This document shows, piece after piece, positions 30,309 through 39,010 of a DNA stretch of 64,000 bases. Within the stretch, counting starts at the first letter, position 1; every line of letters begins with the position of its first letter. The stretch covers positions 3,844,001 through 3,908,000 of the forward strand of contig NZ_CP106951.1 of the NCBI RefSeq assembly GCF_030419005.1. Direction: 5' to 3'. Made by a program: the position numbers and the translations under genes. The notes beneath the pieces are model-generated. The model worked only from the letters and a program-made list of their open reading frames with translations, was not told the DNA's origin and ran no database searches. This DNA comes from Eleftheria terrae. Its GTDB lineage: Bacteria > Pseudomonadota > Gammaproteobacteria > Burkholderiales > Burkholderiaceae_C.

Positions 30309-30371
30309 TGCCTCCACCTGAAAGTCCGTGGCACGCACCGCAGTGGGGCAGCGCGCCAGCGCCGCAATGCG

Positions 30372-30399
30372 GGCCGGCCGAGCCAGCTCGTTGCCGGCC
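30372..30399 (-). terminator. Strong GC-rich hairpin downstream of the katA pair
   Basis: GGCCGGC plus CGAGC (30372-30383) pair with GCTCG, a TT bulge and GCCGGCC (30386-30399). It lies 24 bp after the stop of the 41-residue ORF and before the leu promoter. No U-run follows, so termination is a guess. Confidence 0.35.
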
Positions 30400-30422
30400 G
30401 GCCATGCGCGTGGTGGCCCGCT

Positions 30423-30548
30423 TCAGCCGGCCACAGCCAGCCAGCGCGCGAGGTCGGAGGCCAACGCCAGGCAGCCACCGGCAAACAGCAGCAGCCCGGC
30501 TTGCTGGCGCAGGGGGAGCGCGGGCGACGCAATGCTTCGGTTCTTCAT
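30423..30548 (-). CDS. Small single-span membrane protein downstream of katA
   Basis: A 41-residue ORF with an excellent ribosome site (AAGGAAAGGACATC before the ATG at 30548). It lies 62 bp after katA on the same strand. The product MKNRSIASPALPLRQQAGLL and on has a basic N-terminus and one hydrophobic helix (about residues 17-38, AGLLLFAGGCLALASDLARW). No family is recognised. The SD and position make translation likely; it may assist or accompany the catalase response. Confidence 0.55.
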   Translation of the reverse strand: MKNRSIASPALPLRQQAGLLLFAGGCLALASDLARWLAVAG

Positions 30549-30610
30549 GATGTCCTTTCCTTGTGCAGGAGCCCCGCGGCCGGCCGCAGCCGCCCCGCGC
30601 AGCCGGGGGA

Positions 30611-32080
30611 TCACGCCGCGCCGGGCACCTCGATGCCGAGCTTGTGGGCGATGGCGTCGCCATAGCGCGGGTCGGCCTTGGCGAAGTGCACCAGCTGGCG
30701 CTGCACGATGGACATCGGCACGCTGCGCATGGCGCTGGCGATGTTGCTCGTGAGGCGGTCCTGCGCCGCGGCATCGAGCAGGCGGAACAGGTTGCCGGCC
30801 TGGGTGTAGGGGTCGCCATCCACCGTGTGGTCGTAGCGGTCGGCATCGCCGCTGATCTTCAGGGGCGGCTCGCGGTAGGCGGGTGCCTGCTTGGGCGCCG
30901 AGGCGATGCTGTTGGGCTCGTAGTTCGCCGCCGCGCCGCCGTTGCCGTCGAAGCGCATCGCCCCGTCACGCTGGTAGGTGTGGTACGGGCACTGCGGGCG
31001 GTTGACCGGCAACTGCTGGTAGTTGGTGCCCACCCGGTACAGGTGGGCGTCGTGGTAGGCGAAGATCCGGCCCTGCAGCATCTTGTCGGGCGAGAAGCCA
31101 ATGCCCGGCACCACGTTCGCCGGCGAGAAGGCAGCCTGCTCCACTTCGGCAAAGTAGTTCTGCGGGTTGCGGTTGAGCTCCAGCACGCCCACCTCGATCA
31201 GCGGATAGTCCTTGTACGGCCACACCTTGGTCAGGTCGAAGGGGTTCCAGCCGGTCTTGCGCGACCAGGTCTCGGCTTCGACCTCCGGCATCACCTGCAC
31301 GCACAGGCGCCAGCGGGGGAAGTCCTTGTTCTCGATGGCGTTGAAGAGGTCGCGTTGCGCATAGTCGGGGTCCTCGCCGGCCAGCCGGACGGCGTCGGCC
31401 ACGCTGAGGTTGCGGATGCCCTGCATCGAGCGAAAGTGGAACTTCACCCAGAAGCGCTCGCCCCCGGCGTTCACCAGGCTGAAGGTGTGGCTGCCGAAGC
31501 CATGCATGAAGCGGTAGCCGTCGGGCGTGCCGCGGTCGCTGAACAGCGTTGTGATCTGGTGCAGGGCTTCAGGACTCTGGCTCCAGAAGTCCCACATCAT
31601 CGTCGGCGACTTCAGGTTGGTCTGCGGGTCGCGCTTCTGCGTGTGGATGAAGTCGGGGAACTTGCCCGGGTCCTTGATGAAGAACACCGGGGTGTTGTTG
31701 CCGGCCAGGTCCCAGTTGCCTTCCTCGGTGTAGAACTTCACCGCGAAGCCGCGCGGATCCCGCTCGGTGTCGGCCGAGCCCTTCTCGCCGCCCACCGTCG
31801 AGAAGCGCAGCAGCACCGAGGTCTGCTTGCCGACCCGCTCGAACAGCTTGGCGCGCGTGTAGCGGGTGATGTCCTGGGTGACGGTGAAGGTGCCGTAGGC
31901 GGCCGACCCCTTGGCATGCACCACCCGCTCGGGCACCCGTTCGCGGTTGAAGTGCTGCAGCTTCTCGATCAGGTGGAAGTCCTGCAGGAGTACCGGCCCG
32001 CGCGGGCCGGCAGTGAGGGAGTTCTGGTTGTCGGCCACCGGGATGCCGGAGGCGGTGGTGAGTGTGGTGCGGCTGGTCAT
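30611..32080 (-). CDS. katA: Monofunctional heme catalase (clade 3, small subunit)
   Basis: A 489-residue catalase. The distal His is H55 in [12 protein letters not shown], the distal Asn lies in [11 protein letters not shown] (N128/N129), and the proximal Tyr is Y342 in [13 protein letters not shown]. The Arg/Asp region [19 protein letters not shown] is also present. Length and NADPH-type residues fit clade 3 cytoplasmic catalases. It disproportionates hydrogen peroxide. The SD GAGGAA precedes the ATG at 32080. Upstream there is an OxyR-like palindrome, which would explain peroxide induction. A 16-codon frame lies between (not called). Confidence 0.96.
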   Translation of the reverse strand: MTSRTTLTTASGIPVADNQNSLTAGPRGPVLLQDFHLIEKLQHFNRERVPERVVHAKGSAAYGTFTVTQDITRYTRAKLFERVGKQTSVLLRFSTVGGEKGSADTERDPRGFAVKFYTEEGNWDLAGNNTPVFFIKDPGKFPDFIHTQKRDPQTNLKSPTMMWDFWSQSPEALHQITTLFSDRGTPDGYRFMHGFGSHTFSLVNAGGERFWVKFHFRSMQGIRNLSVADAVRLAGEDPDYAQRDLFNAIENKDFPRWRLCVQVMPEVEAETWSRKTGWNPFDLTKVWPYKDYPLIEVGVLELNRNPQNYFAEVEQAAFSPANVVPGIGFSPDKMLQGRIFAYHDAHLYRVGTNYQQLPVNRPQCPYHTYQRDGAMRFDGNGGAAANYEPNSIASAPKQAPAYREPPLKISGDADRYDHTVDGDPYTQAGNLFRLLDAAAQDRLTSNIASAMRSVPMSIVQRQLVHFAKADPRYGDAIAHKLGIEVPGAA

Positions 32081-32262
32081 GGAGATTCCTCGGGATCGGG
32101 ATGTCGTCGTCAGATCGCTTCGGCCAGGGCGGCCAGCAGTTCGAGAACAAGATCGGTCATGGCTGGCTCATTTGCTATCGTTGTTAGTGCATCAATAGAT
32201 TGGATGCATGAAGATTAATGGAGCCGGCTGGGGCGAGGAAGTTGAACGTCGCCATGTTGACA

Positions 32263-32277
32263 ATAGCGAATTGCTAT
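32263..32277. promoter_or_regulatory. Candidate OxyR-type palindrome upstream of katA
   Basis: ATAGCGAATTGCTAT has the ATAG-N7-CTAT form of an OxyR half site, though inner bases differ from the E. coli consensus. Another CTAT (32175-32178) and ATAG (32195-32198) lie nearer the gene. It is in the 281-bp gap (32081-32361) between katA and a gene transcribed the same way, otherwise empty. The distance of about 180 bp from the start codon is long, so this is tentative. Confidence 0.35.
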
Positions 32278-32361
32278 AGAGACGGCCAAAAATACCGGCG
32301 CTGCCTATGGCTGGCGGCCAGGCCGGCGAGCACCCGCCCGCCAGGGCGCGCTGGCGGCGTG

Positions 32362-33321
32362 TCAGCCGAAGCGCTGGAACAGCGCTACCGCGAAGGAGAA
32401 GCTGAGGAAGGCTGCCGCCGTGGAGTACAGGACGATGCGGGCGATGCGCCCGTTGTCGGCGCCGTAGCGCTCGGCCAGCAGCGAGACATTGCTGGCCGAA
32501 GGCAGTGCCGCCGCCAGCACCAGGGCCTGCAGCGCCTCGCCTCGCAGGGGCAGGCCGGCGGCGCTGGCCAGGTGGCCGGTGGCCAGCACCAGGGCCGGGT
32601 GCAGCAGCAGCTTGATGGTGACCACCGGCACTACGTGCCGCCACGGCGTGCGGGCAGCGTCGGCGCCTGCGTTGGCCCGCCACAGCACCGCGCCGATGGT
32701 GAACAGGGCCACCGGCGTGGCCGAGTCGGCCAGCATGCGGACGATCTGTGCCAGCGGGCCGGGCAGGGCCGCCTGGCTGACCGACACCAGCGCACCGAGC
32801 GCGATGGCCCAGGGCAGCGGGTTGCCGAGCGCGCCGCGCACGGCCTTGGCCAGCCCGGCCTTCAGGGAGCCCGCGCCCTCGCTCTGCGCCAGTGCGAGGC
32901 ACAGGGAACTGGTGAGGAACAAGTCCACCAGCACGGTCAGGATCACCGGCCCTGCTGCCTGGGGACCGAGCAGCGCCACCAGCAGCGGCACGCCCATGAA
33001 GCCGGTGTTGGGGAAGGCCGCCACCAGCGCACCGAAGGCCGCGTCGCGCAGGCGCAGGCCGGCGCCCAGGGACACGGTCACCGTGACAGCCACCACCAGC
33101 AAGGCGCAGGTGGCATAGAGGGCCAGCCACCCAGGATCGAGCAGTTGCCCCAGCGGTGTGCCGGCCCCGAAGCGGAACAGCAGGCACGGCAGCGCGAAGA
33201 ACAGCACATAGGCATTCAGCCCCGGAATCGCCGCTTCCGGCAGCAGGCGGGCCCGCGCGGCGAGGTAGCCGCCCAGCACCAGGGCGAAGAAGGGCAGGGT
33301 GACCGCGAAGATGGCTGACAT
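32362..33321 (-). CDS. AEC-family (auxin efflux carrier-like) transporter
   Basis: A 319-residue integral membrane protein with about ten hydrophobic segments in the two-half layout of the AEC family. The N-terminus FAVTLPFFALVLGGYLAARARLLP, the AFPNTGFMGVPLL region near 115-130 and the final ALPSASNVSLLAERYGAD are typical. Bacterial members export malonate, malate or similar acids, or unknown solutes. No regulator or enzyme is adjacent to hint at the substrate. ATG at 33321 is the only good start. Confidence 0.92.
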   Translation of the reverse strand: MSAIFAVTLPFFALVLGGYLAARARLLPEAAIPGLNAYVLFFALPCLLFRFGAGTPLGQLLDPGWLALYATCALLVVAVTVTVSLGAGLRLRDAAFGALVAAFPNTGFMGVPLLVALLGPQAAGPVILTVLVDLFLTSSLCLALAQSEGAGSLKAGLAKAVRGALGNPLPWAIALGALVSVSQAALPGPLAQIVRMLADSATPVALFTIGAVLWRANAGADAARTPWRHVVPVVTIKLLLHPALVLATGHLASAAGLPLRGEALQALVLAAALPSASNVSLLAERYGADNGRIARIVLYSTAAAFLSFSFAVALFQRFG

Positions 33322-33408
33322 GGCGGGCCGCAGTATCTCAAGCGGCGATACCGCCGGTGGCCCTGGTCGGTGGCCGGAGCCACCGGATGCCGGCGGGCCG
33401 CCGCCGCC

Positions 33409-33450
33409 GTAGGGCGCAGTAGGGGCGCAGTAGGGGTGCAGTAGGGCGCG
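33409..33450. repeat. Short 11-bp tandem repeat
   Basis: Four GTAGGGGYGCA-like units (33409, 33419, 33430, 33441), of which the middle two are full 11-mers and the outer two 10-mers. They lie in the 142-bp gap between phoD's 3' end and the AEC gene's start. Likely a slippage-prone simple repeat; no function is evident. Confidence 0.8.
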
Positions 33451-33463
33451 GTGAGGGCGTGGC

Positions 33464-35002
33464 TCAGGCGCCGTCCCGCCGGGCGCCGGGATGGCGCGGG
33501 TCCACCTCGAAGCGGGCGACGGTGGCCACCGGGCTGTCGGGGTCCTTCACCTCTTCCACGGCCAGCAGGCGGGCCGACAGCCGCTTGGCGTCGAGGTCGA
33601 AGCGCATGTAGCCGCGCTGGTCGCTGCGGGCGTAGTGCAGGTGCGGATTCCACGGCCGCATCGCGTCGAGCTGGCTCTGGGGCAGCGATGTGCTGGTGAT
33701 GGAGGTGCTGCAGAACTCGGTGGCCAGTGCCGGCGCCTCGGTGTCGTCGAAGTCCAGCTTCAGGTCGCTCACGCAGTGGCTGTGCACGTCGCCGCCCAGC
33801 ACCACCACCCCTGACAGGCCGCGCTCGGCCACGCCTTGCAGCAGCCGGCGGCGGGCTGCGGGATAGCCGTCCCAGCCGTCGGTCCAGTACTCCCCGGCCG
33901 GACTGTCCGGGGCGGCCGGGTCGCGCCAGCTGCAGCGCGCCATCAAGGTCTGCTGGGCCACCAGGTTCCAGGGGCGGTGCAGGTCCCAGCCTTCGGCCAG
34001 CCAGCGTTCCTGGCGCGCGCCGAGCAGCGAGCGGCGCGGGTCGGCCAGCTCGGGGCAGTCGCGGGCCAGCACGGTGTTGGAGCCGCCCCGGCGCGGCGGC
34101 GGGCAGGGCTGCGGATCGCGGTACTGGCGGTCGTCGAGCAGGTGCAGGCGGGCCAGGCGGCCCCAGTCGGTGCGGCCGTAGATGCGCATCGCGGTGCGCC
34201 GCGGCCGCGCCGCCTTCGGGAAGGGCAGGTGCTCCCAGTACGCCTGGTAGGCGGCCATGCGGCGCAGCGGGAAGTTGCGTTCCAGTTCCTGGCCGCGCAG
34301 GCCGGCATAGTCGTTCTGCACCTCATGGTCGTCCCACACGGTGAGCCACGGGCAGGCTGCGTGGGCCGCCTGCAGCAGGGGGTCTCGCTTGTAGGTGGCG
34401 TAGCGCGCGCGGTACTGCTCCAGCGTGACGGCCGGCCCCTCACCCTCGTGCTGGCGCAGTGCCTGGCGCCGCGGCGCGCCTTCGTAGATGTAGTCGCCCA
34501 GGAAGAGCACCAGGTCGAGCGGCTCGCCGGCCAGGTGGCGCCAGGCCGCATAGTGGCCGACTTCGTAGTGCTGGCAGCTGGCGATGGCGAAGGCCAGCGG
34601 CGCCTCGGCGGCCGGCGCCGGTGCGGTGCGCGTGCGGCCCACCGGGCTGCGCTGCCCGAGGGCCTGGAAGCGGTAGTAGTACCAGCGGCCCGGGGACAGG
34701 CCGCGCGGCTCGGCGTGCACGCTGTGGGCCCACCCACGCTCGGCGATCTCGCTGCCGCGGGCCACCACGCGGGTGAAGGCCTCGTCTTGCGCCAGTTCCC
34801 AGCTCACCGGCACCTGGCGGGGCAACTGCTCGCCCATCAGCCGGGTCCACAGCACCACGGCGTGCGGTTGGGGATGGCCCGAGGCCACACCCAGCTCGAA
34901 CAACGGCACGTCGGCAGCCCGCGCACGGTGGATGAAGGCCGGCGCGGCCAGCAGCGCGGCGCTGCCGGACAGGAACAGCCGGCGGGACAAGGGGCTCGTC
35001 AT
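33464..35002 (-). CDS. phoD: PhoD-family alkaline phosphatase/phosphodiesterase
   Basis: A 512-residue exported metallophosphoesterase. The N-terminus has a Tat-type signal (SRRLFLSGSAALLAAPAF). The PhoD N-terminal domain (FELGVASGHPQPHAVVLWTRL near 35) is followed by the catalytic domain, with IASCQHYEVGHYAAW, the DYIYEG metal region, VWDDHEVQNDYAG and GGDVHSHCV. Cofactors in the family are calcium and iron. It releases phosphate from diesters and monoesters in the periplasm or outside. It stands alone; no Pho box was searched for successfully. Confidence 0.93.
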   Translation of the reverse strand: MTSPLSRRLFLSGSAALLAAPAFIHRARAADVPLFELGVASGHPQPHAVVLWTRLMGEQLPRQVPVSWELAQDEAFTRVVARGSEIAERGWAHSVHAEPRGLSPGRWYYYRFQALGQRSPVGRTRTAPAPAAEAPLAFAIASCQHYEVGHYAAWRHLAGEPLDLVLFLGDYIYEGAPRRQALRQHEGEGPAVTLEQYRARYATYKRDPLLQAAHAACPWLTVWDDHEVQNDYAGLRGQELERNFPLRRMAAYQAYWEHLPFPKAARPRRTAMRIYGRTDWGRLARLHLLDDRQYRDPQPCPPPRRGGSNTVLARDCPELADPRRSLLGARQERWLAEGWDLHRPWNLVAQQTLMARCSWRDPAAPDSPAGEYWTDGWDGYPAARRRLLQGVAERGLSGVVVLGGDVHSHCVSDLKLDFDDTEAPALATEFCSTSITSTSLPQSQLDAMRPWNPHLHYARSDQRGYMRFDLDAKRLSARLLAVEEVKDPDSPVATVARFEVDPRHPGARRDGA

Positions 35003-35226
35003 GGGCAGGCTCCGCGGGGATGGGGCCCCGCCGCGGCCAGGGGCCGGAGGCGGGCGTGCTCGGGCAGGACCGCGCCACTGTAAGCGGGCCGCCGGTGCTT
35101 TGTCACGCCAGCGCGAAACCGGCCGGCGGCGGCCTTCGCTATGATGGCCGGCTTCGCATCCGCCCCCACCCGGCAGCCTGCCGAGGCGAGCGCCCGCTTG
35201 CCATAGAACGACCGAGATTCCACGCC

Positions 35227-37278
35227 GTGTCTGCCCCGCCTAGCCTCAATCCCGCCCAGCTCCAAGCCGTCTACTACCTGCAAGGCCCCTGCCTGGTGCT
35301 GGCCGGCGCCGGCTCGGGCAAGACGCGCGTCATCACCCACAAGATCGACCGCCTGCTGCAGGAAGGCTATGCGCCCGGCCAGATCGCGGCCATCACCTTC
35401 ACCAACAAGGCGTCGGAAGAAATGCGCGAGCGCGCCCGCGGCCTGGTGGGTGCCCGGGCGGCCAAGGACCTGGTGATCAGCACCTTCCACTCGCTGGGCG
35501 TGCGCTTCCTGCGCGAGGACGGCGCGCGGCTGGGCCTGAAAGACAAGTTCTCCATCCTCGACAGCGACGACGTGCTGGGCATCCTGCGCGATGCGGGTGG
35601 CACCACCGACGCCGCGCAGGCGCGCAGCTGGCAGTGGACCATCAGCCTGTGGAAGAACCAGGGCCTGAGCAGCGAGCAGGCCGAGGCGGCCGCCCAGAAC
35701 GACGACGAGCGCGTCTGCGCCCGGGTGATGAAGCTCTACGAGGAGCGCCTGACGGCCTACCAGGCGGTCGACTTCGACGACCTGATCAGCCTGCCGCTGA
35801 AGCTGCTGCAGCGCGATGAAGAGGTGCGCAAGAAATGGCAGCGCACGCTGCGCTATGTGCTGGTGGACGAGTACCAGGACACCAACGCCGTGCAGTACGA
35901 GCTGCTGAAGGCCCTGGTGGGCGAGCGGGCGATGTTCACCGCGGTGGGCGACGACGACCAGTCCATCTACGGCTGGCGTGGCGCCACCATCGAGAACCTG
36001 AAGCGCCTGCCGCAGGAGTACCCGAACCTGAAGGTGATCCCGCTGGAGCAGAACTACCGCTCCACCGGCAACATCCTGCGTGCGGCCAACAACGTGATCG
36101 CCGCCAATCCCAAGATCTTCGAGAAGAAGCTCTGGAGCGAATACGGCGACGGCGAGCCGGTGCGGCTGGTCGAGTGCGACAAGGAAGAGCACGAGGCCGA
36201 GCGGGCGGTGGCGCGCATCCAGTCCATCCGCGGCGGCGCCACCACCAGCGCGCCGGCCAACTGGAGCGACTTCGCCATCCTCTACCGGGCCAACCACCAG
36301 GCGCGGGTGCTGGAGCAGGCGCTGCGCAAGGCCGACATTCCGTACAAGGTGTCCGGCGGCCAGAGCTTCTTCGACCGCGCGGAGATCAAGGACCTGTGCG
36401 GCTGGCTGCGCCTGCTGGTCAACAACGATGACGATCCGGCCTTCCTGCGGGCGGTCACCACCCCGAAACGCGGCATTGGCCACCAGACGCTGGGCCAGCT
36501 TGGCGAGTTCTCGGCCAAGTGGAAGGTCAGCCTCTTCGAGGCCTTGTTCGCCGATTCGCTGGCCAGCGCCGTCAGCGCGCGCGCCATTGGCTCGCTGCAC
36601 GAGTTCGGCCGCTATGTGAACGACCTCGAATACCGCTTCCGCCACACGATGGGCGCGGAGGCGGCCAAGCCGGTGCTGATGGAGTGGCTGAAGGAAATCG
36701 GCTATGAGCAGCACCTCTACGACGGCGAGGAAAGCGAGAAGGCCGCCGCCACCCGGTGGCAGAACGTGATGGACTTCGTCGACTGGATCGCCCGGCGCTG
36801 CGGCGGTGTGCTGGAGGACGACGGCGGCGTGAAGGTGGAGAGCGAGCGCAAGAGCATCATGGACGTGGCGCAGACCATCTCCGTCATCCTCAGCCTGACC
36901 GAGCGGGCCGGCGACCCGAACGTGGTGACGCTGTCGACCCTGCATGCGTCCAAGGGCCTGGAGTGGCCGCACGTGGTGCTGGTGGGCGTCAACGAAGGGC
37001 TGCTGCCCTTCCGCAGCGAGGACGAGGACATGACCCCGCAGCGCCTGGAGGAAGAGCGCCGGCTGATGTATGTCGGCATCACCCGCGCCCGCAAGACGCT
37101 GGCGGTGAGCGTGCTCAAGCGGCGCAAGAAGGGCCGCGACTGGGTCGCCGGCATCCCGAGCCGCTTCATTGCCGAGATGAAGCTGGACGAGAAGACGATG
37201 AAGGAAGACCCGCGCGAGAAGCTCAAGGCCTTGCGCGCGGAGTTCGCAGCGCGGGCGGCGCAGGCCAAGACGGCCTGA
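35227..37278 (+). CDS. rep: UvrD/Rep-family 3'-5' DNA helicase
   Basis: A 683-residue superfamily-1A helicase. Motifs in order: Q motif LNPAQLQAVYY, Walker A AGAGSGKT (26-33), FTNKASEEMRERA, Walker B VLVDEYQDT (near 212), VGDDDQSIYGWRGA, QNYRS, VTLSTLHASKGLEW and RRLMYVGITRARK. Overall order and length fit Rep, which helps forks through protein roadblocks, better than UvrD (about 720, with a long C-terminus). GTG at 35227 is chosen because it gives the family start and no ATG is near. The 282 bp after it hold no gene. Confidence 0.93.
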   Translation: MSAPPSLNPAQLQAVYYLQGPCLVLAGAGSGKTRVITHKIDRLLQEGYAPGQIAAITFTNKASEEMRERARGLVGARAAKDLVISTFHSLGVRFLREDGARLGLKDKFSILDSDDVLGILRDAGGTTDAAQARSWQWTISLWKNQGLSSEQAEAAAQNDDERVCARVMKLYEERLTAYQAVDFDDLISLPLKLLQRDEEVRKKWQRTLRYVLVDEYQDTNAVQYELLKALVGERAMFTAVGDDDQSIYGWRGATIENLKRLPQEYPNLKVIPLEQNYRSTGNILRAANNVIAANPKIFEKKLWSEYGDGEPVRLVECDKEEHEAERAVARIQSIRGGATTSAPANWSDFAILYRANHQARVLEQALRKADIPYKVSGGQSFFDRAEIKDLCGWLRLLVNNDDDPAFLRAVTTPKRGIGHQTLGQLGEFSAKWKVSLFEALFADSLASAVSARAIGSLHEFGRYVNDLEYRFRHTMGAEAAKPVLMEWLKEIGYEQHLYDGEESEKAAATRWQNVMDFVDWIARRCGGVLEDDGGVKVESERKSIMDVAQTISVILSLTERAGDPNVVTLSTLHASKGLEWPHVVLVGVNEGLLPFRSEDEDMTPQRLEEERRLMYVGITRARKTLAVSVLKRRKKGRDWVAGIPSRFIAEMKLDEKTMKEDPREKLKALRAEFAARAAQAKTA

Positions 37279-37560
37279 AGCGGAGATGGCGGGAAGCAGC
37301 AGCCAGGGAAAAGCCGGGTAGCGGGAAGCAGAAGGAGAGCCGGCGGCAAGGAAGCCGGCGCGGACCGGTCAGGCTGCTTGCCAAGGGCAAGACGCCGCGC
37401 GGCCCGCGCGGACCCCGCATCGCGGACCGTGCCGCCGCAGTGCGTTCCTGCGGTGCTTCTCCCGGTCCGGCGCGTGGCCTTCCGTCCTGGGCTGAGCCGC
37501 CTGGCCGGCCCGCCGGGCATCACCCGGCGAGCGCCGCCCGCGGCCCGGCCGCGCCGGGGA

Positions 37561-39003
37561 TCAGAGGAAGCCCAGCACCCGCTTCGAGCCGAAGTTGCCC
37601 AGGTTGGGCAGGATCGAGTCGAGCTGGCCGTCGCCGGCACCGAACCACCGCAACAGCGTGGCCGCGTACTGCGACACGCTGGTGGTCGGCAGCCAGCGGC
37701 CCTGCTGCTCCCAGCTGTCCACGCCGACATCGTCCGGGCCGCCGAGCTGCAGGGTGGGGTAGGTGCCGTAGGTGGTGCGGCCCTTCACTGCACCGCCCAG
37801 TACCAGGTGGTTGTTGCCCCAGGCGTGGTCGGTGCCGTTGCTGTTGTTGGGCAGGAAGGTGCGGCCGAAGTCGCTCTGTGTGAACAGCGTCACCTGTTGC
37901 GCCATGCCGATGTTCTTCATGGCTTGGTGGAAGGCGCCCATCGCATCGCCCAGCATCTTCAGCAGCCGGGCATGTTCGCCGACGGTGGCGTTGTCGTCGA
38001 TCTGGTTGCCGTGGGTGTCGAAGCCGCCGAGCTGGGCGAAGAAGATCTGCCGGTCGCCCTGCACGGTGGCACGGCCTTCGATCAGCTTGGCGATCTGGAA
38101 CAGCTGCTGGGCGATCATCGTCGTCGCCTGACCGTCGGGGCCGGTCAGCGAGGCAAAGGCCTGCTTCAGCGCGCTGGAGGCGCCGGTGTCGCCCGGCTTG
38201 ATCTTCACCAGCGGGCCGAGCCGCGCCGAGGTGGCGAAGGCATCGCGCTGCTGCTTCACATAGGCCTGCAGCATCTCGTTGGCATGGTTCTCGGCATACA
38301 GCGCTTCCAGCGCCGCCTTGCGGGCGGCCACAGGGGCCCAGCTGTCCTGCAGCCCTTCGGCGCCGAAGGTCGCACCCGGCGCGGGCAGCACCAGCGGCGC
38401 TGCCAGGTCCGAGACGCCGAAGCGGCCGTTGCCGCCGACCGAGATCACCGGATTGGTGGTGCCCAGCGCTGCCGCCGCACGTCCGCCCCAGCCGGTGCGG
38501 GCGAGCGAACTGGTGGTGCCGGTCTCCCACAGGGTCTGCTGGTCGGAATGCGAGAACAGGTTGTCCGGGATCAGCGGCGAGGCGTTGGGCTCCTTGCGGT
38601 ATTCGGCCTTGGTCATCGGCCGCACCAGCGGGCCGACGTTGAAGACCGGCGCGAGGTGCCCGTCGTTCCAGGCCGAGCTGAGGGCAGACAGCGAGGGGTG
38701 CAGGCCATAGTCGCTGCCGGCCAGGCCGAGCAGGCTGGCGCGCGGCAGGGCCAGGCCCTTGCGCACCGCGCTGTACTGGTTGTGGCGGGTGGTGTCGGTC
38801 GGCACGATGGTATTGAGGCCGTCATTGCCGCCGTACAGGAAGACGCACACCAGCGCGCGGTAGTCGGCCGCATGGGCCAGCCTGGGGCCCAGCGCCAGGC
38901 CGGACAGGCCGGCCACGCCGAGGGCGCCGGTGGCCAGCTTCAGCAGCTGGCGGCGCTGCAGGACCAGCGCGTCGAGATCGTGGAGGTCGAGTTTCTTGGT
39001 CAT
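37561..39003 (-). CDS. DUF1501-family exported protein
   Basis: A 480-residue protein with a twin-arginine-type signal (RRQLLKLATGALGVAGLSGLALG). Landmarks of DUF1501 (sulfatase-fold) proteins are VCVFLYGGNDGLNTIVP, the YGLHPSLSAL and NVGPLVRP stretches, and the C-terminal FGRTFLPNNSNGTDHAWGNNHLVLGG. Members lie beside DUF1800 proteins, as here (7 bp from the neighbour's stop), and are thought to be exported enzymes or structural partners of unknown role, possibly in metal-dependent hydrolysis. Both genes form one transcript. Confidence 0.92.
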   Translation of the reverse strand: MTKKLDLHDLDALVLQRRQLLKLATGALGVAGLSGLALGPRLAHAADYRALVCVFLYGGNDGLNTIVPTDTTRHNQYSAVRKGLALPRASLLGLAGSDYGLHPSLSALSSAWNDGHLAPVFNVGPLVRPMTKAEYRKEPNASPLIPDNLFSHSDQQTLWETGTTSSLARTGWGGRAAAALGTTNPVISVGGNGRFGVSDLAAPLVLPAPGATFGAEGLQDSWAPVAARKAALEALYAENHANEMLQAYVKQQRDAFATSARLGPLVKIKPGDTGASSALKQAFASLTGPDGQATTMIAQQLFQIAKLIEGRATVQGDRQIFFAQLGGFDTHGNQIDDNATVGEHARLLKMLGDAMGAFHQAMKNIGMAQQVTLFTQSDFGRTFLPNNSNGTDHAWGNNHLVLGGAVKGRTTYGTYPTLQLGGPDDVGVDSWEQQGRWLPTTSVSQYAATLLRWFGAGDGQLDSILPNLGNFGSKRVLGFL

Positions 39004-39010
39004 GGCGCGG

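Noticed and set aside
32110..32160. 16-codon ORF upstream of katA ([16 protein letters not shown])
   Set aside because: No convincing SD, too short to judge, and no attenuator-type hairpin beside it.
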